A DNA stretch of 64,000 bases from Citrobacter sp. Marseille-Q6884 (GCF_945906775.1 NZ_CAMDRE010000001.1:1922001-1986000), one strand, 5' to 3'. Positions 17,580-26,708 are shown, numbered from the stretch's first letter. Made by a program: numbers and translations. Notes: generated by a model not told the origin, from the letters alone.

Positions 17580-19178
17580 ATGCAACGTCGTGACTTTTTA
17601 AAATACTCCGTAGCGCTGGGGGTTGCGTCAGCTTTACCTCTGTGGAGCCGTACTGTTTTTGCGGCCGAACGCCCTGCATTGCCCATTCCAGACCTGTTAA
17701 CTGCGGATGCTTCCAGTCGCATTCAACTGATCGTTAATGCCGGAAAATCGACCTTTGCGGGGAAAACGGCGACGACCTGGGGATATAACGGTGATTTGCT
17801 CGGGCCTGCGGTGAAACTGAACAAAGGTCAATCGGTGACGGTGGATATCCATAACCAGCTTGCTGAAGAGACCACGCTGCACTGGCACGGGCTGGAGATA
17901 CCCGGCGAAGTCGATGGCGGGCCACAGGGGATTATTCCTGCGGGCGGTAAACGTTCTGTGACCTTCACCCCGGAGCAACGGGCTGCAACCTGTTGGTTCC
18001 ATCCACATCAACACGGAAAAACCGGTCGTCAGGTGGCGATGGGATTGGCTGGGCTGGTGTTGATTGAAGACGATGACATTCGCAAACTGATGCTGCCCAA
18101 GCAATGGGGTATTGACGATGTTCCGGTCATTATTCAGGACAAACAATTTTCCGCGGACGGACAGATCAACTATCAACTGGACGTGATGACCGCTGCGGTC
18201 GGTTGGTTTGGCGACACATTGCTGACCAACGGTGCCATTTATCCGCAGCATGCCGCACCGCGTGGCTGGTTGCGTCTGCGGCTGCTGAATGGCTGTAACG
18301 CTCGCTCACTGAACGTGGCGGCCAGCGACAACCGTCCCCTGTATGTGATTGCCAGCGATGGCGGGCTGCTGCCTGAGCCCGTTAAAGTGACGGAACTGCC
18401 GATGTTGATGGGCGAGCGCTTTGAAGTGCTGGTGGATATCAGCGACGGTAAAGCTTTTGATCTGCTGACCTTGCCCGTGAGTCAGATGGGAATGGCGGTT
18501 GTGCCATTTGATAAACCGCATCCGGTGATGCGTATTCAGCCATTGATCATTACGGCGTCGGGAGCGTTGCCGGATACGTTGACAACAATGCCTTCACTGC
18601 CTTCGCTGGATGGCCTGACGGTGCGCAATCTGCAGCTGTCGATGGACCCTATGCTCGACATGATGGGGATGCGCATGTTGATGCAGAAGTATGGCGACCA
18701 GGCCATGACAGGGATGGGGATGGGGCATATGGATGGCGGCAGCATGAATCATGGCAACATGAGCCACGGCAATATGAATCATGGCAGTATGAATCACGGC
18801 GACATGAGCAATATGAAACACGGCGGGACGTTTGATTTCCATAATGCCAACCGGATTAATGGCCAGGCATTTGACATGAACAAGCCGATGTTTGCCGCGA
18901 CGAAAGGTCAGCATGAACGCTGGGTCATTTCCGGGCAAGGCGACATGATGCTGCACCCGTTCCATATACACGGTACGCAGTTTCGTATTTTGTCTGAGAA
19001 TGGAAAAGCACCCGTCGCGCACCGTGCGGGATGGAAAGATACAGTGCGTGTAGAAGGGGGCGTTAGCGAAGTGCTGGTGAAGTTTGACCACGACGCGCCA
19101 AAAGAGCATGCCTACATGGCGCACTGCCATCTGTTAGAGCATGAAGACACCGGAATGATGCTCGGATTTACCGTGTAA
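17580..19178 (+). CDS. cueO: Periplasmic multicopper oxidase CueO
   Basis: CueO (532 residues) oxidises Cu(I) to the less toxic Cu(II) in the periplasm. It begins with a twin-arginine signal (MQRRDFLKYSVALGVASALP). Cupredoxin copper motifs are intact: HWHG and WFHPHQHG in domain 1, and HPFHIHG and HCHLLEHEDTGM at the C-terminus. The start at 17580 is used rather than an ATG two codons upstream. The methionine-rich insert near residues 380-415 carries five or more His-Gly-X-Met repeats, longer than in E. coli (516 residues). A CueR promoter lies upstream. Confidence 0.97.
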   Translation: MQRRDFLKYSVALGVASALPLWSRTVFAAERPALPIPDLLTADASSRIQLIVNAGKSTFAGKTATTWGYNGDLLGPAVKLNKGQSVTVDIHNQLAEETTLHWHGLEIPGEVDGGPQGIIPAGGKRSVTFTPEQRAATCWFHPHQHGKTGRQVAMGLAGLVLIEDDDIRKLMLPKQWGIDDVPVIIQDKQFSADGQINYQLDVMTAAVGWFGDTLLTNGAIYPQHAAPRGWLRLRLLNGCNARSLNVAASDNRPLYVIASDGGLLPEPVKVTELPMLMGERFEVLVDISDGKAFDLLTLPVSQMGMAVVPFDKPHPVMRIQPLIITASGALPDTLTTMPSLPSLDGLTVRNLQLSMDPMLDMMGMRMLMQKYGDQAMTGMGMGHMDGGSMNHGNMSHGNMNHGSMNHGDMSNMKHGGTFDFHNANRINGQAFDMNKPMFAATKGQHERWVISGQGDMMLHPFHIHGTQFRILSENGKAPVAHRAGWKDTVRVEGGVSEVLVKFDHDAPKEHAYMAHCHLLEHEDTGMMLGFTV

Positions 19179-19188
19179 TCGCTGAATT

Positions 19189-19213
19189 GCCGGATGGGAT
19201 GCCCCTCCGGCGC
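19189..19213. repeat. REP-like hairpin after cueO
   Basis: GCCGGATGGG (19189-19198) and CCCCTCCGGC (19202-19211) pair with one mismatch. It lies 10 bp after the cueO stop and may help end transcription. The rest of the 236-bp spacer to hpt holds the hpt promoter; no gcd coding sequence is present. Confidence 0.65.
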
Positions 19214-19414
19214 TTAACTTACCGACAATCCTGTTAACTATCAGAGGAACGTGGCTTCTTTACTGGTATACTTCCCTCACTGAATTGTTTGTATGCTGTC
19301 GCAAGTTTTGTGGTTAGTGCGAGCCACCGTCTGTCTGTCGGTGTATCAATATAAGCGCTTTCTTTCGATTTGCATGATGTGTCAACTGATAAAAATCAGT
19401 GAGTTATAGAGTTT

Positions 19415-19951
19415 ATGAAACATACTGTAGAAGTCATGATCCCGGAAGCGGAGATCAAAGCGCGTATTGCTGAGCTGGGACGTCAGATTAACGAGCGTTA
19501 CAAGGACAGCGGCAGCGACATGGTGCTGGTAGGGCTGTTACGCGGCTCATTTATGTTTATGGCGGATCTGTGTCGTGAAGTGCACGTCCCCCACGAAGTA
19601 GATTTCATGACCGCCTCCAGCTACGGCAGCGGTATGTCCACCACGCGCGATGTTAAAATCCTCAAAGATCTGGATGAAGACATTCGCGGCAAAGATGTGT
19701 TGATCGTGGAAGACATTATCGACTCCGGCAATACGCTGTCCAAAGTGCGTGAAATCCTGAGCCTGCGCGAACCGAAATCCCTGGCGATCTGTACGCTGCT
19801 GGACAAACCGACCCGTCGCGAAGTTGATGTTCCGGTCGAGTTTGTCGGGTTCTCTATTCCAGATGAGTTTGTGGTGGGTTACGGCATCGACTACGCTCAG
19901 CGTTATCGCCATCTGCCGTATGTTGGCAAAGTTGTGCTGCTGGACGAGTAA
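19415..19951 (+). CDS. hpt: Hypoxanthine phosphoribosyltransferase
   Basis: Hpt (178 residues) converts hypoxanthine, and less well guanine, to the nucleotide with PRPP in purine salvage. The PRPP-binding signature VLIVEDIIDSGNTL lies at about residues 98-111, and the flexible-loop motif SSYGSGM at about 68-74. Sequence is nearly identical to E. coli. It is convergent with can, and a BIME lies between them. Confidence 0.97.
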   Translation: MKHTVEVMIPEAEIKARIAELGRQINERYKDSGSDMVLVGLLRGSFMFMADLCREVHVPHEVDFMTASSYGSGMSTTRDVKILKDLDEDIRGKDVLIVEDIIDSGNTLSKVREILSLREPKSLAICTLLDKPTRREVDVPVEFVGFSIPDEFVVGYGIDYAQRYRHLPYVGKVVLLDE

Positions 19952-19958
19952 TTCTGTG

Positions 19959-20042
19959 GACGTGCCTGATGGCACGTTGCTTATCCGGCCTGCACGGTAA
20001 AAGCCTGTAGGCCGGGTAAGGCGTCGTCGCCGCCCGGCAGTA
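19959..20042. repeat. BIME: two REP units between hpt and can
   Basis: A first REP-like unit (about 19964-19992, GCCTGATGGC..TTATCCGGCCTGC) is followed by a second in opposite orientation (about 20005-20041, GTAGGCCGGGTAAGGCG..CGCCGCCCGGCAG). This pairing between convergent genes is typical of bacterial interspersed mosaic elements. Confidence 0.85.
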
Positions 20043-20047
20043 TCACG

Positions 20048-20710
20048 TTATTTATGGTTACTGTGTTTCTGGCTCAGGTTAGACAGCCCCTGCCGATAGC
20101 GTTGTTCCAGCGTCTCACGGCTGGTGGCAGTGACCTCCAGATCGCGAAGCAGGCCATCATGAATACCGTAGGCCCATCCGTGAATCGTGACTTTCTGACC
20201 ACGCTTCCAGGCTGAGCGCATAATGGTTGAGTGGCCCAGGTTGTATACCTGCTCCATAACATTCAGTTCGCACAGCGTATCAATACGACGCTCCGGCGGC
20301 ATCTCACCCAGTAGAGAACTGTGTTTAAACCAGATATCGCGGATATGCAGCAACCAGTTATCAATCAGCCCCAGTTCTGTATTTTCAATCGCAGCCTGTA
20401 CACCGCCGCATCCATAGTGACCGCATATAATAATGTGTTCCACTTCCAGTACATCAACCGCATACTGAACCACAGAGAGGCAGTTCAAATCGGTATGAAT
20501 AACCAGATTGGCGACATTACGGTGAACAAATAATTCGCCCGGTTCAAGACCGGTTAAACGTTCCGCAGGAACGCGGCTATCGGAGCATCCAATCCAGAGA
20601 AAGCGCGGATTCTGTGCTTGCGCCAGTGTTCCAAAAAATCCGGGGTCCTCTTCTACCAGCATCTTTGACCATAGTGCATTGTTGCTGATGAGTGTATCTA
20701 TGTCTTTCAT
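20048..20710 (-). CDS. can: Beta-class carbonic anhydrase
   Basis: Can (220 residues) interconverts CO2 and bicarbonate and is needed for growth in ordinary air. The zinc site is complete: Cys42 and Asp44 in GCSDSRVPAE, and His98 and Cys101 in CGHYGCGG. Length equals the E. coli protein. It is divergent from yadG with 108 bp between starts. Confidence 0.97.
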   Translation of the reverse strand: MKDIDTLISNNALWSKMLVEEDPGFFGTLAQAQNPRFLWIGCSDSRVPAERLTGLEPGELFVHRNVANLVIHTDLNCLSVVQYAVDVLEVEHIIICGHYGCGGVQAAIENTELGLIDNWLLHIRDIWFKHSSLLGEMPPERRIDTLCELNVMEQVYNLGHSTIMRSAWKRGQKVTIHGWAYGIHDGLLRDLEVTATSRETLEQRYRQGLSNLSQKHSNHK

Positions 20711-20818
20711 GGAGATTTACGACCCGATGCCAGATAAATGCGATGGGCTAATATAGGGTAACTCCGGGATTAATTAAACTATATATAAAATGTCAGAACG
20801 TAAGGTAAGTAAAAAACC

Positions 20819-21745
20819 ATGACTATTGCTCTGGAACTTCAACAACTTAAAAAAACCTATCCCGGTGGCGTTCAGGCGCTGCGCGGCATAGATTTGCAAG
20901 TCGAAGCAGGGGATTTTTATGCGCTTTTAGGCCCCAATGGCGCAGGGAAATCCACCACTATCGGGATTATCAGTTCGCTGGTGAATAAAACCTCCGGGAA
21001 GGTCAGCGTCTTCGGATACGATCTTGAAAAAGATACGGTCAATGCTAAACGCCAACTCGGACTGGTGCCGCAGGAATTTAACTTTAACCCGTTTGAAACC
21101 GTGCAGCAGATCGTGGTGAACCAGGCGGGTTACTACGGCGTTGAACATAAAGAGGCGGTAAAGCGCAGCGAAATCTATTTAAAGCAGCTCGATCTGTGGG
21201 AAAAGCGTAATGAACGTGCGCGCATGCTCTCCGGTGGGATGAAACGCCGCCTGATGATTGCCCGCGCCCTGATGCATGAACCAAAACTGCTGATCCTTGA
21301 TGAGCCTACCGCCGGGGTGGATATTGAACTGCGTCGTTCAATGTGGGGCTTTTTAAAGGATTTGAACGACAAAGGCACGACGATCATTCTGACGACGCAC
21401 TATCTCGAAGAGGCGGAAATGCTGTGCCGCAATATCGGCATTATTCAGCACGGCGAGCTGGTGGAAAACACGTCGATGAAAAACCTGCTCTCCAAACTGA
21501 AATCGGAGACTTTTATTCTCGATCTGGCGGCGAAAAGTCCGCTGCCCAAACTGGAAGGGTATCAATACCGTCTGGTTGATACCTCGACGCTGGAAGTGGA
21601 AGTTCTGCGTGAGCAAGGGGTGAACAGTGTGTTCTCGCAGCTCAGCGCGCAGGGGATACAGGTATTGAGTATGCGTAACAAAGCGAACCGACTGGAAGAG
21701 CTCTTTGTGTCTCTGGTTCATGAAAAACAAGGAGATCGCGCATGA
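20819..21745 (+). CDS. yadG: ABC-2 type exporter, ATP-binding subunit YadG
   Basis: This 308-residue ATPase has Walker A GPNGAGKST (near residue 40), signature LSGGMKRRL, and Walker B LLILDEPTAGVD. It overlaps the permease gene yadH by 4 nt, so the two make one transporter. The substrate is not established. Its C-terminal extension beyond the ABC domain is as in the drug/polysaccharide-type ABC-2 ATPases. Confidence 0.93.
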   Translation: MTIALELQQLKKTYPGGVQALRGIDLQVEAGDFYALLGPNGAGKSTTIGIISSLVNKTSGKVSVFGYDLEKDTVNAKRQLGLVPQEFNFNPFETVQQIVVNQAGYYGVEHKEAVKRSEIYLKQLDLWEKRNERARMLSGGMKRRLMIARALMHEPKLLILDEPTAGVDIELRRSMWGFLKDLNDKGTTIILTTHYLEEAEMLCRNIGIIQHGELVENTSMKNLLSKLKSETFILDLAAKSPLPKLEGYQYRLVDTSTLEVEVLREQGVNSVFSQLSAQGIQVLSMRNKANRLEELFVSLVHEKQGDRA

Positions 21746-22512
21746 TGCAGCTTTACTGGGTCGCGCTGAAAAGCATCTGGGCGAAAGAGATCCACCGCTT
21801 TATGCGTATCTGGGTTCAGACGCTGGTTCCCCCGGTCATTACCATGACGCTCTATTTTATTATCTTTGGTAATTTGATCGGCTCGCGTATCGGTGAAATG
21901 CACGGTTTTAGCTACATGCAATTCATCGTGCCGGGGCTGATTATGATGGCGGTCATCACCAACTCCTACGCTAACGTGGCGTCGTCATTCTTTAGCGCCA
22001 AGTTTCAACGTAACATTGAAGAACTGCTGGTCGCACCGGTGCCGACGCACGTGATCATCACCGGGTTTGTTGGCGGCGGCGTGGCGCGCGGTCTGTGCGT
22101 AGGGATTCTGGTGACAGCAATTTCGCTGTTCTTCGTCCCGTTCCAGGTGCATTCATGGGTGTTTGTGGCGCTTACGCTGGTCCTGACAGCCATTCTGTTT
22201 TCGCTGGCGGGTTTGCTGAATGCAGTGTTTGCCAAAACCTTTGACGATATCAGCCTGATCCCAACCTTCGTGCTGACGCCGCTCACCTATCTGGGCGGGG
22301 TTTTCTATTCGTTAACGCTGCTGCCGCCATTCTGGCAGGGTCTGTCGCACCTCAACCCGATTGTTTACATGATCAGCGGATTCCGGTACGGCTTCCTGGG
22401 CATCCACGATGTTCCGCTGGTCACTACGTTTGGTGTGCTGGTGGTCTTTATCGCCGTGTTTTATTTATTGTGCTGGTATCTGATTCAGCGTGGACGCGGG
22501 CTTCGCAGCTAA
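21742..22512 (+). CDS. yadH: ABC-2 type exporter, membrane subunit YadH
   Basis: This 256-residue inner-membrane permease has about six transmembrane segments and the ABC-2 signature region near LTPLTYLGGVFYSL and NPIVYMISGFRYG. Its start overlaps the yadG stop (ATGA). Paired with YadG it should export an unknown substrate. A strong hairpin follows 6 bp after the stop. Confidence 0.92.
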   Translation: MMQLYWVALKSIWAKEIHRFMRIWVQTLVPPVITMTLYFIIFGNLIGSRIGEMHGFSYMQFIVPGLIMMAVITNSYANVASSFFSAKFQRNIEELLVAPVPTHVIITGFVGGGVARGLCVGILVTAISLFFVPFQVHSWVFVALTLVLTAILFSLAGLLNAVFAKTFDDISLIPTFVLTPLTYLGGVFYSLTLLPPFWQGLSHLNPIVYMISGFRYGFLGIHDVPLVTTFGVLVVFIAVFYLLCWYLIQRGRGLRS

Positions 22513-22518
22513 TTCTTT

Positions 22519-22551
22519 CTTCCTCTCCCTTATCAGGAGAGGAAGACTTTT
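22519..22551 (+). terminator. Terminator after yadGH
   Basis: CTTCCTCTCC (22519-22528) pairs perfectly with GGAGAGGAAG (22536-22545), followed by ACTTTTG. The T tract is short, so readthrough into yadI is possible. Confidence 0.75.
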
Positions 22552-22615
22552 GATGCCTGTCACCGTTAGATATTTATCACACTGATAAACTACTTGCCTG
22601 CTAAGGAGGTGGGCA

Positions 22616-23056
22616 ATGTTAGGTTGGGTAATTACCTGTCACGACGATAATGCACAGGATATGCTGCATCGTCTGGAAGAAAAGCACGGTCCGCTGGCGC
22701 AATGCCGGGCGGTGAGTTTTTGGCGTGGTCTAAGTTCAAATATGTTAAGCCGCATGATGTGCGATGCACTGCATTCGACTGACTCGGGTGACGGCGTGAT
22801 ATTCCTGACGGATATCCCCGGTGCAGCGCCTTATCGTGTCGCGTCGTTAATGAGCCATAAGCATTCCCAGTGTGAAGTGATTTCCGGTGTGAGTTATTCA
22901 TTGCTGGAGAAAATGCTTTTATCGCGGGAGTCGTTGAGCAGTTCCGCGTTTCGCGATCGGATCGTGACGCTTGGCGGACCTGATGTTTCGAGCCTCTGGC
23001 ATCAACAACAGAAAAACCCTGCCTTTGTGTTGCTGCATGATTTGTATGAGTATTAA
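22616..23056 (+). CDS. yadI: Orphan PTS EIIA (mannose/galactitol-amine type) protein YadI
   Basis: This 146-residue single EIIA-Man fold protein has the expected phospho-acceptor His near residue 9 (WVITCHDD). GDGVIFLTDIPGAAPYRVAS is the conserved second motif. No EIIB, EIIC or EIID gene is nearby, so its partner is unknown. AAGGAGG precedes the start. Sequence follows the E. coli yadI product, which has the same isolated position. Confidence 0.9.
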   Translation: MLGWVITCHDDNAQDMLHRLEEKHGPLAQCRAVSFWRGLSSNMLSRMMCDALHSTDSGDGVIFLTDIPGAAPYRVASLMSHKHSQCEVISGVSYSLLEKMLLSRESLSSSAFRDRIVTLGGPDVSSLWHQQQKNPAFVLLHDLYEY

Positions 23057-23117
23057 GCATTGGTATTGATCGTGCTTTTGCTACAATAGCCGGGGTTTCT
23101 CGCCTCGGTTATTACTC

Positions 23118-24347
23118 ATGGTTATGCGCGCTCTGCTTGTCTTGTTGCTTTTTATTTCTGCTAGCGTTGTTGCGGCTTTGCCAGCCCGCTATATGCAAAC
23201 GACGGAGTCTGCGGCTGTTTGGGCGCAGATAGGCAACAAAATGGTAACGGTCGGGAATATTCGCGCAGGTCAGATCCTCGCCGTAGAGCCCATTGCGGCT
23301 GACTACTACGAATTTACCTTTGGTCTGGGTACCGGGTTTATTGATAAGGGACACCTGGAGCCGGTGCAGGGGCGACAAAAAGTTGACGATGGCCTGGGTG
23401 ATCTCAACAAACCCCTGAGCAACCAGAACCTGATAACCTGGAAAGATACGCCCGTTTATAACGCCCCGGATGTCGGTAGCGCGCCGTTTGGCATGCTGGC
23501 GGACAATCTGCGCTATCCCATTATCAGTAAGCTGAAAGACCGGCTCAATCAGACCTGGTTTCAGATCCGCATTGGCGGCAGGCTGGCGTATATCAGTGCG
23601 CTGGATGCGCAGGAAGACCACGGCATCCCGGTGTTGACCTACCATCATATTCTGCGCGATGAAGAGAACACCCGGTTTCGGCACACATCAACGACGACCT
23701 CCGTGCGTGCGTTCAGTAACCAGATGGCCTGGCTACGCGACCGTGGCTACACCACGTTGACGATGTATCAACTGGAAGGCTACCTACGCAATAATATGAA
23801 TCTCCCCGCGCGCGCGGTGGTGCTGACATTCGATGATGGTCTGAAATCGGTCAGCCGCTACGCTTATCCGGTTCTCAAGCAGTATGGGATGAAAGCGACG
23901 GCGTTTATTATCTCGTCGCGTATCAAGCGCCATCCGCAGAAGTGGGACCCGAAATCGCTACAGTTTATGAGCATCTCTGAACTGAATGAGATCAGAGACG
24001 TCTTTGATTTCCAGTCGCATACCCATTTTTTACATCGGGTTGATGGTAATCATCGGCCGATCCTGCTTAGCCGCAACTATCACAATATTCTGTTTGATTT
24101 TGCGCGCTCACGTCGGGCGCTTGCGCAGTTTAATCCGCATGTTCTTTACCTTTCGTATCCGTTTGGCGGCTACAACGCCACGGCGGTAAAAGCGGCCAAT
24201 GACGCAGGCTTCCACATGGCAGTGACCACTGTGCGAGGGAAAGTGAAACCGGGGGATAATCCGTTCTTATTGAAAAGGCTTTATATTTTAAGAACGGATT
24301 CGCTGGAGGCGATGTCGCGGCTGATCAGCAATCAGCCGCAGGGATAG
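23118..24347 (+). CDS. yadE: Exported polysaccharide deacetylase family protein YadE
   Basis: This 409-residue protein has an N-terminal signal (about residues 1-21), an SH3-like region, then a NodB-homology deacetylase domain from about 170. Motifs seen are TYHHIL, LTFDDGLKS (catalytic Asp and metal Asp), SHTHFLH (metal His) and LSYPFGGYN. It should act on an N-acetylated glycan in the envelope; the real substrate is unknown. It ends 6 bp from the convergent panD stop. Length equals E. coli YadE. Confidence 0.92.
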   Translation: MVMRALLVLLLFISASVVAALPARYMQTTESAAVWAQIGNKMVTVGNIRAGQILAVEPIAADYYEFTFGLGTGFIDKGHLEPVQGRQKVDDGLGDLNKPLSNQNLITWKDTPVYNAPDVGSAPFGMLADNLRYPIISKLKDRLNQTWFQIRIGGRLAYISALDAQEDHGIPVLTYHHILRDEENTRFRHTSTTTSVRAFSNQMAWLRDRGYTTLTMYQLEGYLRNNMNLPARAVVLTFDDGLKSVSRYAYPVLKQYGMKATAFIISSRIKRHPQKWDPKSLQFMSISELNEIRDVFDFQSHTHFLHRVDGNHRPILLSRNYHNILFDFARSRRALAQFNPHVLYLSYPFGGYNATAVKAANDAGFHMAVTTVRGKVKPGDNPFLLKRLYILRTDSLEAMSRLISNQPQG

Positions 24348-24353
24348 TGGCAA

Positions 24354-24734
24354 TTATGCAACCTGTACCGGAATCGCCTTCGCGGTACGCTTCATTTCAT
24401 TGTCGCCTTCAAAATAGGCCACTTTCGGTCGCCATGTACGGGCTTCTTCATCAGACATGGTGACGAAGCTGGCGATAATCACAATGTCGCCAACAGCCGC
24501 ACAATGCGCAGCCGCGCCGTTCACCGAGATGATTTTGGAGCCGCGTTCAGCCGCAATCGCATAGGTCGAGAAACGTTTACCATTGGTCACGTTCCAGATA
24601 TCAATGGCTTCGTTTTCAAGGATCCCGGAAGCATCAAGGAAATCCTGATCAATGGCGCAGGAACCTTCATAATGCAGGTCCGCCTGCGTGACTTTTACGC
24701 GGTGGAGCTTGCCTTGCAGCATTGTGCGAATCAT
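24354..24734 (-). CDS. panD: Aspartate 1-decarboxylase proenzyme
   Basis: PanD (126 residues) makes beta-alanine for pantothenate. It is a pyruvoyl enzyme formed by self-cleavage at Gly24-Ser25, visible here in HYEGSCAID. Length and sequence match E. coli. It stands 95 bp downstream of panC on the same strand without the intervening yadD of E. coli K-12, so one panB-panC-panD transcript is possible. Confidence 0.97.
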   Translation of the reverse strand: MIRTMLQGKLHRVKVTQADLHYEGSCAIDQDFLDASGILENEAIDIWNVTNGKRFSTYAIAAERGSKIISVNGAAAHCAAVGDIVIIASFVTMSDEEARTWRPKVAYFEGDNEMKRTAKAIPVQVA

Positions 24735-24829
24735 AACTTCTATACCCTGTCGTTTACCGTAGCTAAGCAGGCATGAATGTCTGCTTTGAGAAATTTCTTA
24801 GGCAGTATTGCCCTATTTTTAACCCCTGT

Positions 24830-25684
24830 CTACTGGGCTAATGTAACGCTTTGATTATCGATTAGACGTGCCTGACCCAGCCAGGCGGCGACAAGAATGA
24901 CCGCGCGTTTGCTGGTTTCGGTCAGCTCAAGCAGCGTGTCAGCGTCGCGAATCTGAATGTCGTCGGCTCGGAAGCCTTTTTCATTCAGCTCTTGTTCTGC
25001 CAGCGCGATAATCTCTTCCTGATCACGGTTACCCGCCTTCAGCTTTTCAGCGATACCATTCATGACTTTGCTCAGGCCTGGGGCAATTTTTCGCTGTTCT
25101 GCTGTCAGATAACCATTGCGCGAACTCAGGGCTAAGCCGTCTTTGGCGCGAATAATAGGGACGCCGACGATCTCGATGTCATAGCCCATATCTGCCACCA
25201 TTTTGCGGATCAGCGCAAGCTGCTGGAAATCCTTCTCGCCAAAGCAGGCGATATCCGGCTGGATCAGATTGAACAGTTTGCTGACGATGGTGGCGACACC
25301 GCGAAAATGCCCAGGGCGGCTGGCGCCTTCCAGCATGGTAGACAACCCAGGAACCTCTACGTAGGTTTGGGTTTCGGTACCCTGCGGGTAGATATCCTGC
25401 ATTGTAGGGGCGAAGACATAATCGACTTTGCGCTTGTTCAACTTCTCGCAGTCTTCCTGCAGCGTGCGCGGATAACGCACCAGATCGTCCGGTCGGTCAA
25501 ATTGCATCGGGTTAACAAAAATACTGACCACCACGACATCTGCCCGGGCCCTGGCTTCATCGACCAGCTTCATATGGCCGTCGTGCAGGTTACCCATGGT
25601 AGGAACCAGCGCAACACGTTTGCCTTCCTGACGCAGTCTACGAATATGCTGGCGTAGCAGCGGCAGGGTTTCGATAATTAACAC
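24830..25684 (-). CDS. panC: Pantothenate synthetase
   Basis: PanC (284 residues) joins pantoate and beta-alanine with ATP. Nucleotidyltransferase motifs are present: PTMGNLHDGHMKL (HIGH-like) near residues 29-41, and the loop LSSRNGYL. It lies 115 bp after panB, with a REP in the gap. Confidence 0.97.
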   Translation of the reverse strand: MLIIETLPLLRQHIRRLRQEGKRVALVPTMGNLHDGHMKLVDEARARADVVVVSIFVNPMQFDRPDDLVRYPRTLQEDCEKLNKRKVDYVFAPTMQDIYPQGTETQTYVEVPGLSTMLEGASRPGHFRGVATIVSKLFNLIQPDIACFGEKDFQQLALIRKMVADMGYDIEIVGVPIIRAKDGLALSSRNGYLTAEQRKIAPGLSKVMNGIAEKLKAGNRDQEEIIALAEQELNEKGFRADDIQIRDADTLLELTETSKRAVILVAAWLGQARLIDNQSVTLAQ

Positions 25685-25715
25685 GACGTGACTCCTTTAG
25701 TTGTCTGATAAGCAT

Positions 25716-25766
25716 GACGCCATCGGGGACGTTACCGGATGGCGCAGATGCCTTATCTGGCCGGGA
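25716..25766. repeat. REP-type element between panB and panC
   Basis: GACGCCATC pairs imperfectly with GGATGGCGC, and ACCGGATGGCGCAGATGCC runs into TTATCTGGCCGG in a REP-like core. From memory, the panB-panC gap in E. coli is about 11 bp, so this insert widens an operon junction. Confidence 0.7.
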
Positions 25767-25799
25767 TAACGGTTAACGTTAGCCTCAGCCGACAAAATA

Positions 25800-26591
25800 T
25801 TAATGGAAACTGTGTTCTTCACCCGGATAAACGCCGGATTCAACTTCAGCAATATACTGCCGCACTGCAGCGCGCATGTCGCCTGCTTCATTGAGGAAAT
25901 TTTTCGCAAATTTCGGGATATGACCACCAGTAATACCGAACGCGTCATGCATCACCAGGATTTGGCCATCGGTGACATTCCCTGCGCCAATACCGATCAC
26001 CGGAATTGACAGTGCCTCGGTCACGCGTTTTGCCAGTTCAACGGGCACGCATTCCAGCACCAGCAGTTGAGCGCCAGCGGCCTCTAACGCCAGCGCATCG
26101 TCGAGCAGGATTTGACCGGCATCACCGCGACCCTGAATTTTATAGCCGCCAAAAATGTTAACGGACTGCGGGGTTAATCCCAGATGACCGCAAACCGGTA
26201 CAGCGCGGTCGGTGAGCATTTTCACCGTATCAACCAGCCATGCGCCGCCTTCGATTTTGACCATATTCGCGCCTGCGCGCATCACGACAGCGGCATTTTC
26301 AAATGCCTGCTCTGGTGTGGCATAGGCCATAAACGGCAGGTCGGAGAGCAGCAGACAGTTGGGGGCGCCACGGCGTACGGCGCGCGTGTGGTAAGCGATG
26401 TCTTCGACGGTGACGGGCAGGGTGGAATCGTGGCCTTGCACGGTCATCCCCAGCGAGTCGCCGACCAGCATCACATGGATACCTTCATCGGCAAAGAGTC
26501 TGGCGAAGCTATAGTCATAAGCCGTAATGGTGGCAAAGCGCTTCTTTTCCTGTTTGCATTTCTGCAACAGCGAGATTGTGGTTGGTTTCAT
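25800..26591 (-). CDS. panB: 3-methyl-2-oxobutanoate hydroxymethyltransferase
   Basis: PanB (263 residues) adds a hydroxymethyl group to ketoisovalerate, the first step to pantoate. Motifs GDSLGMTVQGHDSTLPVT and EGG with conserved Asp/Glu Mg ligands are present. I chose the ATG at 26591 (MKPTTISLLQ), the N-terminus of the homologue, behind AGGGGT; upstream ATG/GTG codons in frame are less likely. It heads panB-panC-panD. Confidence 0.96.
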   Translation of the reverse strand: MKPTTISLLQKCKQEKKRFATITAYDYSFARLFADEGIHVMLVGDSLGMTVQGHDSTLPVTVEDIAYHTRAVRRGAPNCLLLSDLPFMAYATPEQAFENAAVVMRAGANMVKIEGGAWLVDTVKMLTDRAVPVCGHLGLTPQSVNIFGGYKIQGRGDAGQILLDDALALEAAGAQLLVLECVPVELAKRVTEALSIPVIGIGAGNVTDGQILVMHDAFGITGGHIPKFAKNFLNEAGDMRAAVRQYIAEVESGVYPGEEHSFH

Positions 26592-26708
26592 CATAACCCC
26601 TGTGGCCAAAACGTTAATCAGTGTAATTCGGCTATTGTAGGGGATGAGTGTGGATTACGTTAGTGCTTTATGGCGGCAACCGATGGCGGTTACCGCCGAC
26701 TGAATAGG

